The notes under the pieces were generated by a model. It saw only the letters and a program-made list of their open reading frames with translations, did not search any database and was not told the DNA's origin. Below are positions 19,166-27,057 of a stretch of DNA of 64,000 nt, in pieces. Positions within the stretch are counted from its first letter, which is position 1, and the number at the start of each line of letters is the position of its first letter. The stretch comes from Sphingosinicella sp. YJ22 (GTDB lineage: Bacteria > Pseudomonadota > Alphaproteobacteria > Sphingomonadales > Sphingomonadaceae). Both the position numbers and the translations under genes were made by a program. The stretch lies in the NCBI RefSeq assembly GCF_011320075.1, contig NZ_JAANPA010000002.1, forward strand, positions 1 through 64,000, given 5' to 3'.

Positions 19166-20065
19166 ATGGTCGATCGTTCGCAGATTCGCTCAGGCATGGA
19201 GGTCATCGCCGCGGACGGCGCCCCTGTCGGCACCGTCGACCAGGTCGACGGCGAGGCGATCCGCCTTACCCGCGGGGCCGACGGCAACAGCGGGCTTGTG
19301 CCGCTGAACCAGGTCGACCGCGTCGATGCGCACGTCCATCTCAACGTCGCCCGCGACAAGCTGGCGAGCCTGACCGGCGCGGCGGGCGCCGCCGCCGGCG
19401 CCACCACCATCGCCGGCGCGACCGCGACCCCGGCGAGCGGCGACGAACTGCCCGGTCCTCTGCCGCCGGTCGCCAACCCGGTCGTCGAGGGCGCCAGGCC
19501 GCGCGGCAATTACTATCTTCCGTGGATTCTCGGCGCGCTTCTCCTGCTCTTCCTGCTCTTCCTGCTGCTGAGCGCGCTCGACGAGGGCATTGATAACGGC
19601 CGCGACGGCGACGACGACGATCGCTCCCGGATCACCGAGACGCGCCGCGGCGACGGCAGCTATGCGGCCGGCACCATCGCCGGCGACCTCGACCGTTTCC
19701 TGCGCTCCGACGAGCGGGCGCCGCGCACCTTCACCTTCGACCGCCTCAATTTCGACCGCGGTTCGGCGGCCGTGCGCTCGACCGACGTCGTCGACATGGA
19801 CCAGCTCGCCCAGGTCCTGCTCGCCTACCCGACCGCGCGCATCGCCATCATCGGCTACACCGACGCCGAAGGCAGCGGCCGAGCCAATGCCGAGCTCGGC
19901 GAAGACCGCGCCGACGCCGTCGCCGAAGCCCTCGCCGCCCGCGGCGTCTCGCCCGAGCGCCTCGAAACCCGCTCCGGCGGCGAACGGGTCCCGCTCGCCG
20001 ACAACGACCGTGCTGAAGGCCGCGCCGAGAACCGCCGGACGGAACTCATCGTCCTCGACCGGTGA
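19166..20065 (+). CDS. OmpA family protein with N-terminal DUF2171 (PRC-barrel-like) domain
   Basis: A 299-residue three-part protein. Residues 1-60 resemble DUF2171, a PRC-barrel-like fold (SGMEVIAADGAPVGTVDQV). A linker and one strong membrane helix follow (about 114-133, leucine-rich), then an Asp-rich stretch. The OmpA peptidoglycan-binding domain (about 185-299) has FDRLNFDRGSAAV, IIGYTDAEGS and NRRTELIV. The likely topology is N-terminus in the cytoplasm and OmpA domain in the periplasm, so it may link the wall to an inner-membrane or cytoplasmic partner. A GGAGAGG box precedes the ATG. Function is inferred. Confidence 0.82.
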   Translation: MVDRSQIRSGMEVIAADGAPVGTVDQVDGEAIRLTRGADGNSGLVPLNQVDRVDAHVHLNVARDKLASLTGAAGAAAGATTIAGATATPASGDELPGPLPPVANPVVEGARPRGNYYLPWILGALLLLFLLFLLLSALDEGIDNGRDGDDDDRSRITETRRGDGSYAAGTIAGDLDRFLRSDERAPRTFTFDRLNFDRGSAAVRSTDVVDMDQLAQVLLAYPTARIAIIGYTDAEGSGRANAELGEDRADAVAEALAARGVSPERLETRSGGERVPLADNDRAEGRAENRRTELIVLDR

Positions 20066-20127
20066 ATGGGCGGCGGGGCGACCCGAACTTTTGATCGCGC
20101 CGCCTTTCTCCCCTAGGGCAGCGGGCA

Positions 20128-20853
20128 ATGCTTGAATTGACCCTTGCGTCCGGCCGCCGGCTCGCCTTCCACCGCCGCGGCGGGCGCGGACCGACCGTCA
20201 TCTTCCTTCCCGGCTACATGTCGGACATGGAGGGCTCCAAGGCGCTCGCCCTCGACTCCTGGTGCGAGGGCCAGGGCCGCGCCTTCCTTCGCTTCGACTA
20301 TGGCGGCTGCGGGATCAGCCCCGGCGACTTCGAGGACCAGGCCCTCGCCGACTGGCGCGACGATGCGGTGGCGATGATCGACAGCGTCGAGGGACCGGTG
20401 GTGCTGGTCGGTTCGTCGATGGGCGGCTGGATCATGCTCCTCGCCGCGCTCGCCCGGCCGGAGCGGATCGCCGGCCTGGTCGGGATCGCCGCGGCGCCCG
20501 ACTTCACCTCCTGGGGCTTCAGCGACGCCGACAAGACGACCATCGCCCGCGACGGCCGCCTCGTCGAGGAGACGCCTTATGGCGACCGGCCCTATGTCAC
20601 CACGCGCATCTTCTGGGACAGCGGCGAGACCCTGAAGCTGCTCGGCGGCGAGATCGCGATCGACGCGCCGGTGCGCCTGCTCCACGGCCAGGCCGATCCG
20701 GACGTGCCGTTCGACATCTCGCTGCGCATCGCCGAGCGGCTGCGTTCAGCCGACGTGCAGACGATCCTCGTCAAGGACGGCGACCATCGGCTGTCGCGCC
20801 CGCAGGACATCGCTCTGCTGACCGCCACTCTCTCGCAATTGCTGGAAGCCTGA
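20128..20853 (+). CDS. Alpha/beta hydrolase
   Basis: A 241-residue alpha/beta hydrolase. The nucleophile elbow GSSMGGW (near residue 95), an oxyanion strand HXGXG-like FLPGYMSDMEG, a later Asp in GQADPDVPF and a His in KDGDHRLSRP make a full Ser-Asp-His set. There is no signal peptide, so it is likely cytoplasmic. Substrate is unknown; it resembles serine aminopeptidase/esterase-type family members. The stop is immediately followed by the ATG of the TPR gene, so they form an operon. Confidence 0.85.
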   Translation: MLELTLASGRRLAFHRRGGRGPTVIFLPGYMSDMEGSKALALDSWCEGQGRAFLRFDYGGCGISPGDFEDQALADWRDDAVAMIDSVEGPVVLVGSSMGGWIMLLAALARPERIAGLVGIAAAPDFTSWGFSDADKTTIARDGRLVEETPYGDRPYVTTRIFWDSGETLKLLGGEIAIDAPVRLLHGQADPDVPFDISLRIAERLRSADVQTILVKDGDHRLSRPQDIALLTATLSQLLEA

Positions 20854-21624
20854 ATGATCCTTGCCGCCCTCGCCCTTGCCGCCGCCGCTCAGGTCACCCC
20901 GCCCGCGCCGGTGCCGGAGACCGAGGAGGGCCGCGCCGCCGCATGCCAGGCGACGGTGCGCCGAAGCCCGCAGGAGGCGCTCGCCGTCGCCAATCGCTGG
21001 CAGGCGGCGGGCGGCGGACTGCTCGCGCGCCAATGCGTCGGCCTTGCCTATGCCGCGCTCGAGCAATGGACCAACGCGGCGACCATCTACGAGCAGGCCG
21101 CCCAGGAGGCGCAGCGCGCCAGCGACAGCCGCGCGCCCGATTTCTGGGTTCAGGCCGGAAATGCCTGGCTCGCCGGCGGCGACCCGGCCAGGGCCCTGCT
21201 CGCCCTCGACACCGCGCTTTCCCTGCAAGGCATCACGCCGGAGCTGCAAGGCGAGGTCCATCTCGACCGCGCCCGCGCCTTCGTCGCGCAGGGCGATCCC
21301 GCCCGGGCCCGCGAGAATCTCGACCGCGCGCTCGAGCTGGTGCCGCGCGACCCGATGGTCTGGTACCTGTCGGCGGCGCTGGCGTTGCGCCAGGACGACA
21401 TCGCCCGCGCCCGCACCGACATCGCCCGCGCCCGCCAGATGGCGGCGAACGATCCCGACGTGATGCTGCTCGCCGGCACCATCGCCGGGCGCGCCGGCGA
21501 CATGGCCGAGGCCGAGCGCCTCTACCGCCAGGTCGCCGACCGCTTCCCCGACAGCGACGCCGGCCGTGCCGCCGCGGCCAGCCTGCAGACTGCCCGCGAC
21601 GTGGAGACGCCGGCGCCGCATTGA
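20854..21624 (+). CDS. Tetratricopeptide repeat protein
   Basis: A 256-residue protein with a short hydrophobic start (MILAALALAAAAQ) that looks like a signal peptide, followed by TPR-like helix pairs. The clearest units are QGDPARARENLDRALELVPRD and GRAGDMAEAERLYRQVADRFP. It is probably periplasmic and binds a partner protein, not known. Its ATG directly follows the stop of the hydrolase. A palindromic repeat follows the gene. Confidence 0.82.
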   Translation: MILAALALAAAAQVTPPAPVPETEEGRAAACQATVRRSPQEALAVANRWQAAGGGLLARQCVGLAYAALEQWTNAATIYEQAAQEAQRASDSRAPDFWVQAGNAWLAGGDPARALLALDTALSLQGITPELQGEVHLDRARAFVAQGDPARARENLDRALELVPRDPMVWYLSAALALRQDDIARARTDIARARQMAANDPDVMLLAGTIAGRAGDMAEAERLYRQVADRFPDSDAGRAAAASLQTARDVETPAPH

Positions 21625-21753
21625 TCCTCCCCGCGATTTCGCGGGGAGGGGGACCGCCGAAGGCGGTGGAGGGGGTTCTTGGCGCGATGCTGAAATACCC
21701 CTCCACCATCCGCTGCGCGGATGGTCCCCCTCCCCGGCAAATGCCGGGGAGGA
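21625..21753. repeat. Intergenic palindromic repeat
   Basis: Nested inverted repeats fill the gap between two convergent genes. One hairpin is CCTCCCCGCG..CGCGGGGAGG, and the end carries CCTCCCCGGC..GCCGGGGAGG. Between them lie complementary parts GGTGGAGGGG and CCCCTCCACC. Such elements are common between genes in sphingomonads and may act as transcription ends or mRNA stabilisers. Confidence 0.75.
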
Positions 21754-21757
21754 CAGA

Positions 21758-22486
21758 TCAGCCCAGGTAGAAGTCGATCGTCGTCACGACTCGGACCTTC
21801 TGAAGCGGCGAGGCGGTGCCGCCGCCGCCGCCGTCGGTGTCCGGGTCGCCGTCGCGCGCGCCGATCGAGAAATAGCCCTGGGTTGCCGACCGGATCGCCC
21901 CGACGCTGGCGCCCGAATCCTGCGCAAACCGCTCCGCCCCGCGCCGCGCGTCCTGGATCGACTGGCCGATCATCTCCGGCTTGATCTCGTTCAGACGCGT
22001 GAACCGGTAATTCATCCCCGATCCGTCGAGCTGGACCCCGTTGCGGATCAAGTCGAACTGGCGGAGATAGGCCCGCTGCGCCCGCATGACGTCGTTGGAG
22101 CGGAAGTCCAACGTGCGGTTGATCGTCACCACGTTCGCCTGGCGGTCATTGTCGTAGATCGTATTGATCGAGCCGCCGCCATCGGTCAGCGCCGCGGCAG
22201 GAAAGCCCGCCGCCCGGAAGAAGTCCTGGATGATGCGCTGGTCGCGGTCGATCTTGGCCTGGACCTCGCCGAGATCGGTGCCGGACGCGTTGAAGTTGAG
22301 CGACCAGGTCGCGAGATCGGCGGTGACGTCGCGTTCGGCGAGGCCTCGCATCGTCACCGACCGGTCGGCCATTCGCGCGCGCCTGAGGCCGTCGCCGAGC
22401 AGATAGCCGCCGACAATGAGGCCGCCCGCCAGCAGCAAAGCGGCGAACAGCACGATGTTGCGGTTGGTGAGAGCAAGAAGGCGCAT
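21758..22486 (-). CDS. SIMPL domain-containing protein (DUF541)
   Basis: A 242-residue envelope protein with an N-terminal membrane anchor (about 10-30) and a SIMPL/DUF541 domain. Seen features are the start of the domain VTMRGLAERDVTADLATWSL, the mid part DFRSNDVMRAQRAY and the end with GAIRSATQGYFSIGARD. The family includes oxidative-stress-linked periplasmic proteins, but the biochemical role is not known. A clear AGGAG precedes the ATG. It is divergent from the glyoxalase operon. Confidence 0.87.
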   Translation of the reverse strand: MRLLALTNRNIVLFAALLLAGGLIVGGYLLGDGLRRARMADRSVTMRGLAERDVTADLATWSLNFNASGTDLGEVQAKIDRDQRIIQDFFRAAGFPAAALTDGGGSINTIYDNDRQANVVTINRTLDFRSNDVMRAQRAYLRQFDLIRNGVQLDGSGMNYRFTRLNEIKPEMIGQSIQDARRGAERFAQDSGASVGAIRSATQGYFSIGARDGDPDTDGGGGGTASPLQKVRVVTTIDFYLG

Positions 22487-22590
22487 ATATCAGCTCCTCT
22501 GAGCCAGGCGGTGCACCACGCGGCCGCTGCGACTCACCTGACAGAGCTGCGATGAACCGTTGCTTTCTATCGACGAGCTGAGTGAGAGAA

Positions 22591-23010
22591 ATGAAATATC
22601 TGCACACGATGATCCGCGTCCGTGACCCGGAGGCCACAATCCGCTTCTTCGATCTGCTCGGGCTGAAGCAGGTGCGACGGATGGACAACGAGGCGGGGCG
22701 CTTCACGCTCTACTTCCTGGCCGCGCCGGGCGACGAGGACGCCCAGGTCGAGCTCACCCACAATTGGGACGAGACGGAAGCCTATGGCGAAGGCCGCAAT
22801 TTCGGTCATCTCGCCTACCGGGTCGACGACATCTACGAGACCTGCCAGCGGCTGATGGACGCCGGAGTGACGATCAACCGGGCGCCGCGCGACGGCCACA
22901 TGGCGTTCGTGCGCACCCCCGACAACATCTCGATCGAGCTGCTCCAGGCCGGTCCCTCCAAGCCGGCCCAGGAGCCTTGGGCCTCGATGCCGAACACGGG
23001 CAAGTGGTAG
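22591..23010 (+). CDS. gloA: Lactoylglutathione lyase (glyoxalase I)
   Basis: Glyoxalase I isomerises the hemithioacetal of methylglyoxal and glutathione to S-lactoylglutathione. The 139-residue VOC-fold protein keeps the four metal ligands His5, Glu54, His73 and Glu116, matching the E. coli enzyme pattern. The ATG at 22591 was preferred to an upstream GTG (22582) because the family starts MKYLHTMIRV. It is the first gene of a three-gene operon with a second VOC protein and gloB. Confidence 0.93.
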   Translation: MKYLHTMIRVRDPEATIRFFDLLGLKQVRRMDNEAGRFTLYFLAAPGDEDAQVELTHNWDETEAYGEGRNFGHLAYRVDDIYETCQRLMDAGVTINRAPRDGHMAFVRTPDNISIELLQAGPSKPAQEPWASMPNTGKW

Positions 23011-23011
23011 G

Positions 23012-23419
23012 ATGACGGGGCTTCTCCTCAACCTGGATGTCCCGGACATCGCGGCAAGCGAGGCCTTCTACACCGCCGCGCTCGGCCTCACCGTTGGCCG
23101 CCGCTTCGGCGACAATTTCGTCGAGCTGCTCGGCAGCGATGCGCCGCTCTACTTGCTGAAGAAGGATCCCGGCACGCCGATCGGTCCGGCGGGCGGGGAC
23201 ACCCGCCGCTACGCGCGGCACTGGACCCCGATCCATCCGGATTTCGTGGTCGACGATATGGACGCCGCCATCGCCCGCGCCGTCGCGGCCGGCGCCGTGC
23301 AGGAAGGCGAGACGTGTGACGCGCCTTATGGCAAGCTCGCCATGTTCGCCGACCCGTTCGGCCACGGCTTCTGCCTCATCGAGTTCAACCAGGAAGGCTA
23401 TGATGCCATCGCGACTTGA
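23012..23419 (+). CDS. VOC superfamily (glyoxalase/bleomycin-resistance fold) protein
   Basis: A 135-residue protein of the vicinal oxygen chelate fold, starting one base after gloA stops. It has the betaalpha pattern LLLNLDVPDIAASEAFYTAALGL at the N-terminus and FADPFGHGFCLIEF at the C-terminus. The usual His ligand near the start is replaced (LNLDV), so it may not be a metal enzyme of the GloA type. Position between gloA and gloB suggests a role in aldehyde detoxification, but the substrate is unknown. Confidence 0.85.
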   Translation: MTGLLLNLDVPDIAASEAFYTAALGLTVGRRFGDNFVELLGSDAPLYLLKKDPGTPIGPAGGDTRRYARHWTPIHPDFVVDDMDAAIARAVAAGAVQEGETCDAPYGKLAMFADPFGHGFCLIEFNQEGYDAIAT

Positions 23420-24140
23420 GGTCGCTCGCGTCCCCGCGCTGAGCGACAATTATATCTGGCTGGTCCACGAGCCGGTATCGGGCGAGACCGCCGTCATCGA
23501 CCCCGCCCAGGCCGAGCCGGTGCTTGCGGAAGCGGCGGCGCGCGGCTGGCGGATCACCCAGATCTGGAACACCCACTGGCACCCGGACCACACCGGCGGC
23601 AATGCGGCGATCAAGGAGGCGACCGGCTGCACGGTCACCGGGCCGGCGGCCGAAGCGGCGCGAATTCCGACGCTCGACCGCCAGGTCGGCGAGGGCGACA
23701 GGGTCAGCCTGGGCCCGGTCGAGGCCGAAATCCTCGAGGTCCCCGCCCACACCGCCGGCCACATCGCCTACCATCTGCCCGACGAGCGCATCGTCTTCGT
23801 CGGCGACACCTTGTTCGCGATGGGCTGCGGGAGGCTGTTCGAGGGGACGGCGGAGCAGATGCACGCGAATCTCCAGCGCCTCGCCACGCTGCCGCCGGAG
23901 ACCGAGGTCTATTGTGCACACGAATATACGCTGTCGAACGGACGTTATGCTCTCGTCGCCGAACCCGACAATGACGCGATCCGGCGGCGCGTCGAGGAGG
24001 TGCAGGCGGCGCGGGCGGCCGGCCTCGCGACGGTTCCGACCACCATCGCGCTCGAGCGCGCCACCAATCCGTTCATGCGCGCGGCCGATGCGGACCAGCT
24101 CGCGGCGCGGCGGCTCGCCAAGGATAGCTTCAGGGGCTGA
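23403..24140 (+). CDS. gloB: Hydroxyacylglutathione hydrolase (glyoxalase II)
   Basis: GloB splits S-lactoylglutathione to lactate and glutathione, the second step after GloA. The 245-residue metallo-beta-lactamase-fold protein has THWHPDH (His58, His60, Asp62, His63), AHTAGH and a downstream FVGDTLFAMGCGRLFEG, all metal-site parts of glyoxalase II. Its start lies inside the end of the VOC gene (17-base overlap); an adjacent ATG at 23400 is equally possible. AGGAAGG precedes the start. Confidence 0.95.
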   Translation: MPSRLEVARVPALSDNYIWLVHEPVSGETAVIDPAQAEPVLAEAAARGWRITQIWNTHWHPDHTGGNAAIKEATGCTVTGPAAEAARIPTLDRQVGEGDRVSLGPVEAEILEVPAHTAGHIAYHLPDERIVFVGDTLFAMGCGRLFEGTAEQMHANLQRLATLPPETEVYCAHEYTLSNGRYALVAEPDNDAIRRRVEEVQAARAAGLATVPTTIALERATNPFMRAADADQLAARRLAKDSFRG

Positions 24141-24252
24141 GCGGGATGTGACGCTCGGCGTGCAATATCATGATTGAAACGCCGTCGCCGCCTTGCTAGG
24201 GGCACCCGCCTACCTGGCGCCGACGATTCATCGGCGCCGTTTCCATGATGTG

Positions 24253-24338
24253 CGGTCGTGGCGGAACTGGTAGACGCGCAGCGTTGAGGTCGCTGTGGCC
24301 GAAAGGCCGTGGAAGTTCGAGTCTTCTCGACCGCACCA
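24253..24338 (+). tRNA. tRNA-Leu(GAG)
   Basis: An 86-base tRNA of class II form. The 7-bp acceptor stem (GCGGTCG with CGACCGC), an anticodon loop TTGAGGT giving GAG, a long variable arm (TGGCCGAAAGGCCGT) and the encoded 3' CCA are all visible. It reads CUC and CUU leucine codons. Downstream is an intergenic palindrome. Confidence 0.96.
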
Positions 24339-24363
24339 TCATTTCTCCGATCATCTCACTCAG

Positions 24364-24511
24364 CCCGTTCGGGCTGAGCCTGTCGAAGCCCTGTTCTGTC
24401 CTTTCCTTGACCTGAGGAAGGGAGAAGGGCAGCCCTTCGACCTGCAGGCCGAAGTTTATCCTGAGCGACGCCGTCAGGCGGCGGCGAGGGGACGAGCTCA
24501 AGGCGAACGGG
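24364..24511. repeat. Intergenic palindromic repeat after tRNA-Leu
   Basis: About 148 bases with complementary ends (CCCGTTCG at 24364-24371 and CGAACGGG at 24504-24511) and inner parts GAGCCTGTCGAAG / CTTCGACCTGCAGG. This resembles the common sphingomonad intergenic element with GTTCG...GAGC..TCGAAG ends. Its right end supplies the sequence just upstream of the permease start. Confidence 0.7.
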
Positions 24512-24519
24512 ACGATGTG

Positions 24520-25848
24520 ATGGCGGCAACTTCGCAGACCCCTCCCAAGCGCCCGTTCGGCTTCTGGGTGTGCCTCGCCCTCGTCATCGGCAACATGATC
24601 GGCTCCGGCTTCTTCCTGATGCCGGCGACCTTGGCGCCGTTCGGCTGGAATGGCGTCATGGGGTGGCTGGTGACCAGCGCCGGCGCGCTCACCCTCGCCA
24701 TCGTGTTCGGTAGCCTCGCCCGGGTGATGCCCCAGGCGGGCGGCCCCTATGCCTATTCGCGCGCCGCATTCGGCCCGTTCGCCGCCTTCGTCGTGGCATG
24801 GAGCTACTGGGTGTCGATGTGGATCGGCAACGTCGCCATCGCGACCGGAGTGGTCGCGCCGCTCAGCACCATCGTTCCGGGAATCGCCGATCACAGCGTG
24901 ATCTGGACCCTGGCCATCGTCTGGCTTCTGACCGCGATCAACTGCTTCGGCGCCGCCGCCGTCGGGCGGATCCAGCTCGTCACCACCCTTCTCAAGATCC
25001 TGCCGCTCGCCGCCGTGCTGATCCTCGCGATCATCGTCCTCGCCGAGGGCGGCGGGAGCGAGGCGCCGCCGCTTCGCGCCGAGGGCCTCACCTTTTCCGG
25101 CGAGCTCGGAATCGCCGCCGCCGCGACCCTGGTCCTGTGGTCCTTCCTCGGCCTCGAATCGGCGACGGTGCCGGCCGAGCGGGTGGCGGCGCCCGAGCGC
25201 AACATCCCGCGCGCCACCCTGGTCGGCGTGGTCGTCACCGGACTCCTCTACACCTTCGTCTGTTCGGCGGTCGCTCTGATGATGCCCTCCGGCCAGATCG
25301 CCGAGTCCGGAGCGCCGATGGCGGACTTCATCGGCCGCCACTGGGGCGGCCCGGCCGCGGCGATCATCGCCCTGTTTGCCGCCGTCGCCGCCTTCGGCAC
25401 CCTCAATGGCTGGATCCTGATGCAGGGCGAGCTGCCCTGGGCGATGGCCCGCGACGGAGTCTTCCCCGCCTGGTTCGCCAAGCTGTCGCGCTTCGGCACC
25501 CCGGTCCGCGCCCATGTCACCGCGAGCCTTCTCGTCACTATCGTTCTGGTCCTCAATTCGGCGCGGTCGATGACCGACCTGTTCGGATTCCTGATCCTGC
25601 TCGCGACCTGCGCGTCGCTGGTCGCCTATCTCGCCTCTTCTCTCGCCGCCTTGAAGCTGAGGGTGGCGCAGAACAAGGCTGCGATCTTCATGGTCGCGGC
25701 GCTGTTTTCCGCCTGGGCGATCTACGGCGCCGGCCGCGAGGCCGTCTTGTGGGGCGCCGTTCTGATGGCGAGCGGCGTGCCGCTCTATTTCCTCAGCCGC
25801 GGCTCCAACCCGGCGGCGGAGCCCGTTCCAGGCGCGCCTCGGGAATGA
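24520..25848 (+). CDS. APC family amino acid permease
   Basis: A 442-residue inner-membrane transporter of the amino acid-polyamine-organocation superfamily. Twelve hydrophobic segments can be read. The first carries ALVIGNMIGSGFFLMPA, matching the unwound substrate site GxG motif of AdiC-like antiporters. A later conserved region is SFLGLESATVPAERVAAPERNIPRA. It most resembles basic amino acid or agmatine-type antiporters; the substrate is not certain. The start at 24520 was chosen because earlier in-frame sequence lies in the palindromic repeat. The 3' end overlaps the convergent Rieske gene by 56 bases. Confidence 0.88.
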   Translation: MAATSQTPPKRPFGFWVCLALVIGNMIGSGFFLMPATLAPFGWNGVMGWLVTSAGALTLAIVFGSLARVMPQAGGPYAYSRAAFGPFAAFVVAWSYWVSMWIGNVAIATGVVAPLSTIVPGIADHSVIWTLAIVWLLTAINCFGAAAVGRIQLVTTLLKILPLAAVLILAIIVLAEGGGSEAPPLRAEGLTFSGELGIAAAATLVLWSFLGLESATVPAERVAAPERNIPRATLVGVVVTGLLYTFVCSAVALMMPSGQIAESGAPMADFIGRHWGGPAAAIIALFAAVAAFGTLNGWILMQGELPWAMARDGVFPAWFAKLSRFGTPVRAHVTASLLVTIVLVLNSARSMTDLFGFLILLATCASLVAYLASSLAALKLRVAQNKAAIFMVAALFSAWAIYGAGREAVLWGAVLMASGVPLYFLSRGSNPAAEPVPGAPRE

Positions 25849-26926
25849 GCGCGCGAAGCCGGGTCGCGAAACTTCTCAGAGAGACCTCGCTCTCGCCGAG
25901 CGGTCCCGGTCGGTAGTAGCTTGACGTCATGCCGTGCTGGACCCGCCGGATCAGCGCGGTGTCCTCCTCATTGACCCGTCGGTTGATCCGCCAGTTGAGG
26001 TAGCGCGCCGCCTTCATCTCGCGCCGCTCGTCGGGCACGGCGTAGCTGATCTCGCGGATCAGCGTCTCGGTTGGGCTGACCGGGACGAAATGCATGAAAT
26101 CCACCTGGTCCGGATAAATGTCGATGGCGACGTTCGGCCACAGCTTGAAGTAGAGCCAGCGGCGCTGGAGCGCGTCGGGCAGATGGTCCACCCGCGGCAG
26201 CAGCTGCTGGTAGGCCCGTTCGGAGGGCTTTGGCGACGGTCGCTCGACGAGGTCGCCGGCCATGCGGTCGACATGCGGCCCGGCGTCGAGCGCATAGTCG
26301 CCGCCGAACAGGCGGGTGAGGCCGGGATGGGCGACGGCGATGTGGAGGCCGTCCGAATAGTTGTCCGCGACGTTCTTCCAGTTGACGTCGCGCGGGCGCA
26401 GCGTGATGCGGCCGAGCGCTTCCAGCGCCTCGAAGCGGTAGGGCGCCACCTCCGCCTCGTGCGGCGCCATCATCTCGGCGACGCTGGGGCCGCCGCTCTC
26501 CAGCCGAACGAAGACGAAGCCGCGCCACAGCTCGAGCTCGACCGGGATCAGACCCCAGTCGGCCAGGTTGAGATCGCCGTAACTGGCCCGCTCCGGCATC
26601 GCGATCAGCCGGCCGTCGCTGGCATAGGTCCAGGCGTGATAGGGGCAGGTCAGCCGCTTGGCGCAGCCCTCGACACCGTCGACCAGCCGCGATCCGCGGT
26701 GCCGGCAGACATTGGCGAAGGCGCGCACGATTCCGTCGGCGCCGCGGATCACCAGGATGCTCTCGCCGAGCAGGTCGAGCGTCCGCCACTGGCCCGCTTC
26801 CGCGATGTCGCTGACATGGCAGACGATCTGCCAGCTCGGGCGGATCACCCGCGCCATCTCGACGGCGAAATATTCCGGGTCGTGATAGAGCCACCCCGGC
26901 AGGCTCAGCATCTCCGCCATGGCCAT
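25793..26926 (-). CDS. Aromatic ring-hydroxylating (Rieske) oxygenase alpha subunit
   Basis: A 377-residue non-haem iron oxygenase. The Rieske 2Fe-2S site is Cys74-X-His76 and Cys94-X2-His97 (CRHRG ... CPYHAWTY). The catalytic iron site is seen in NVADNYSDGLHIAVAH and a later Asp in IDIYPDQVDF. Such single-subunit proteins act on aromatics, choline or carnitine-like amines; the substrate is unknown. No ferredoxin, reductase or beta subunit is adjacent. An ATG at 26920 is an alternative start. Convergent overlap of 56 bases with the permease gene is unusual. Confidence 0.87.
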   Translation of the reverse strand: MAMAEMLSLPGWLYHDPEYFAVEMARVIRPSWQIVCHVSDIAEAGQWRTLDLLGESILVIRGADGIVRAFANVCRHRGSRLVDGVEGCAKRLTCPYHAWTYASDGRLIAMPERASYGDLNLADWGLIPVELELWRGFVFVRLESGGPSVAEMMAPHEAEVAPYRFEALEALGRITLRPRDVNWKNVADNYSDGLHIAVAHPGLTRLFGGDYALDAGPHVDRMAGDLVERPSPKPSERAYQQLLPRVDHLPDALQRRWLYFKLWPNVAIDIYPDQVDFMHFVPVSPTETLIREISYAVPDERREMKAARYLNWRINRRVNEEDTALIRRVQHGMTSSYYRPGPLGESEVSLRSFATRLRALIPEARLERAPPPGWSRG

Positions 26927-27057
26927 TCGCCTAGCAGCGACTCGTGGCAAAGTCGCGCCAGACGACTTGCGTTCCTTCTGCCGTGGTTAAGAATTGGCTG
27001 CTAAGGCTGGCGGCGTCGCTTGTGGGGGCGGGCGGCACCCCTTACGCTAGGGCCTCG

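Noticed and set aside
21625-21753. CRISPR array
   Set aside because: Arms are nested inverted repeats without regular spacers of equal length.
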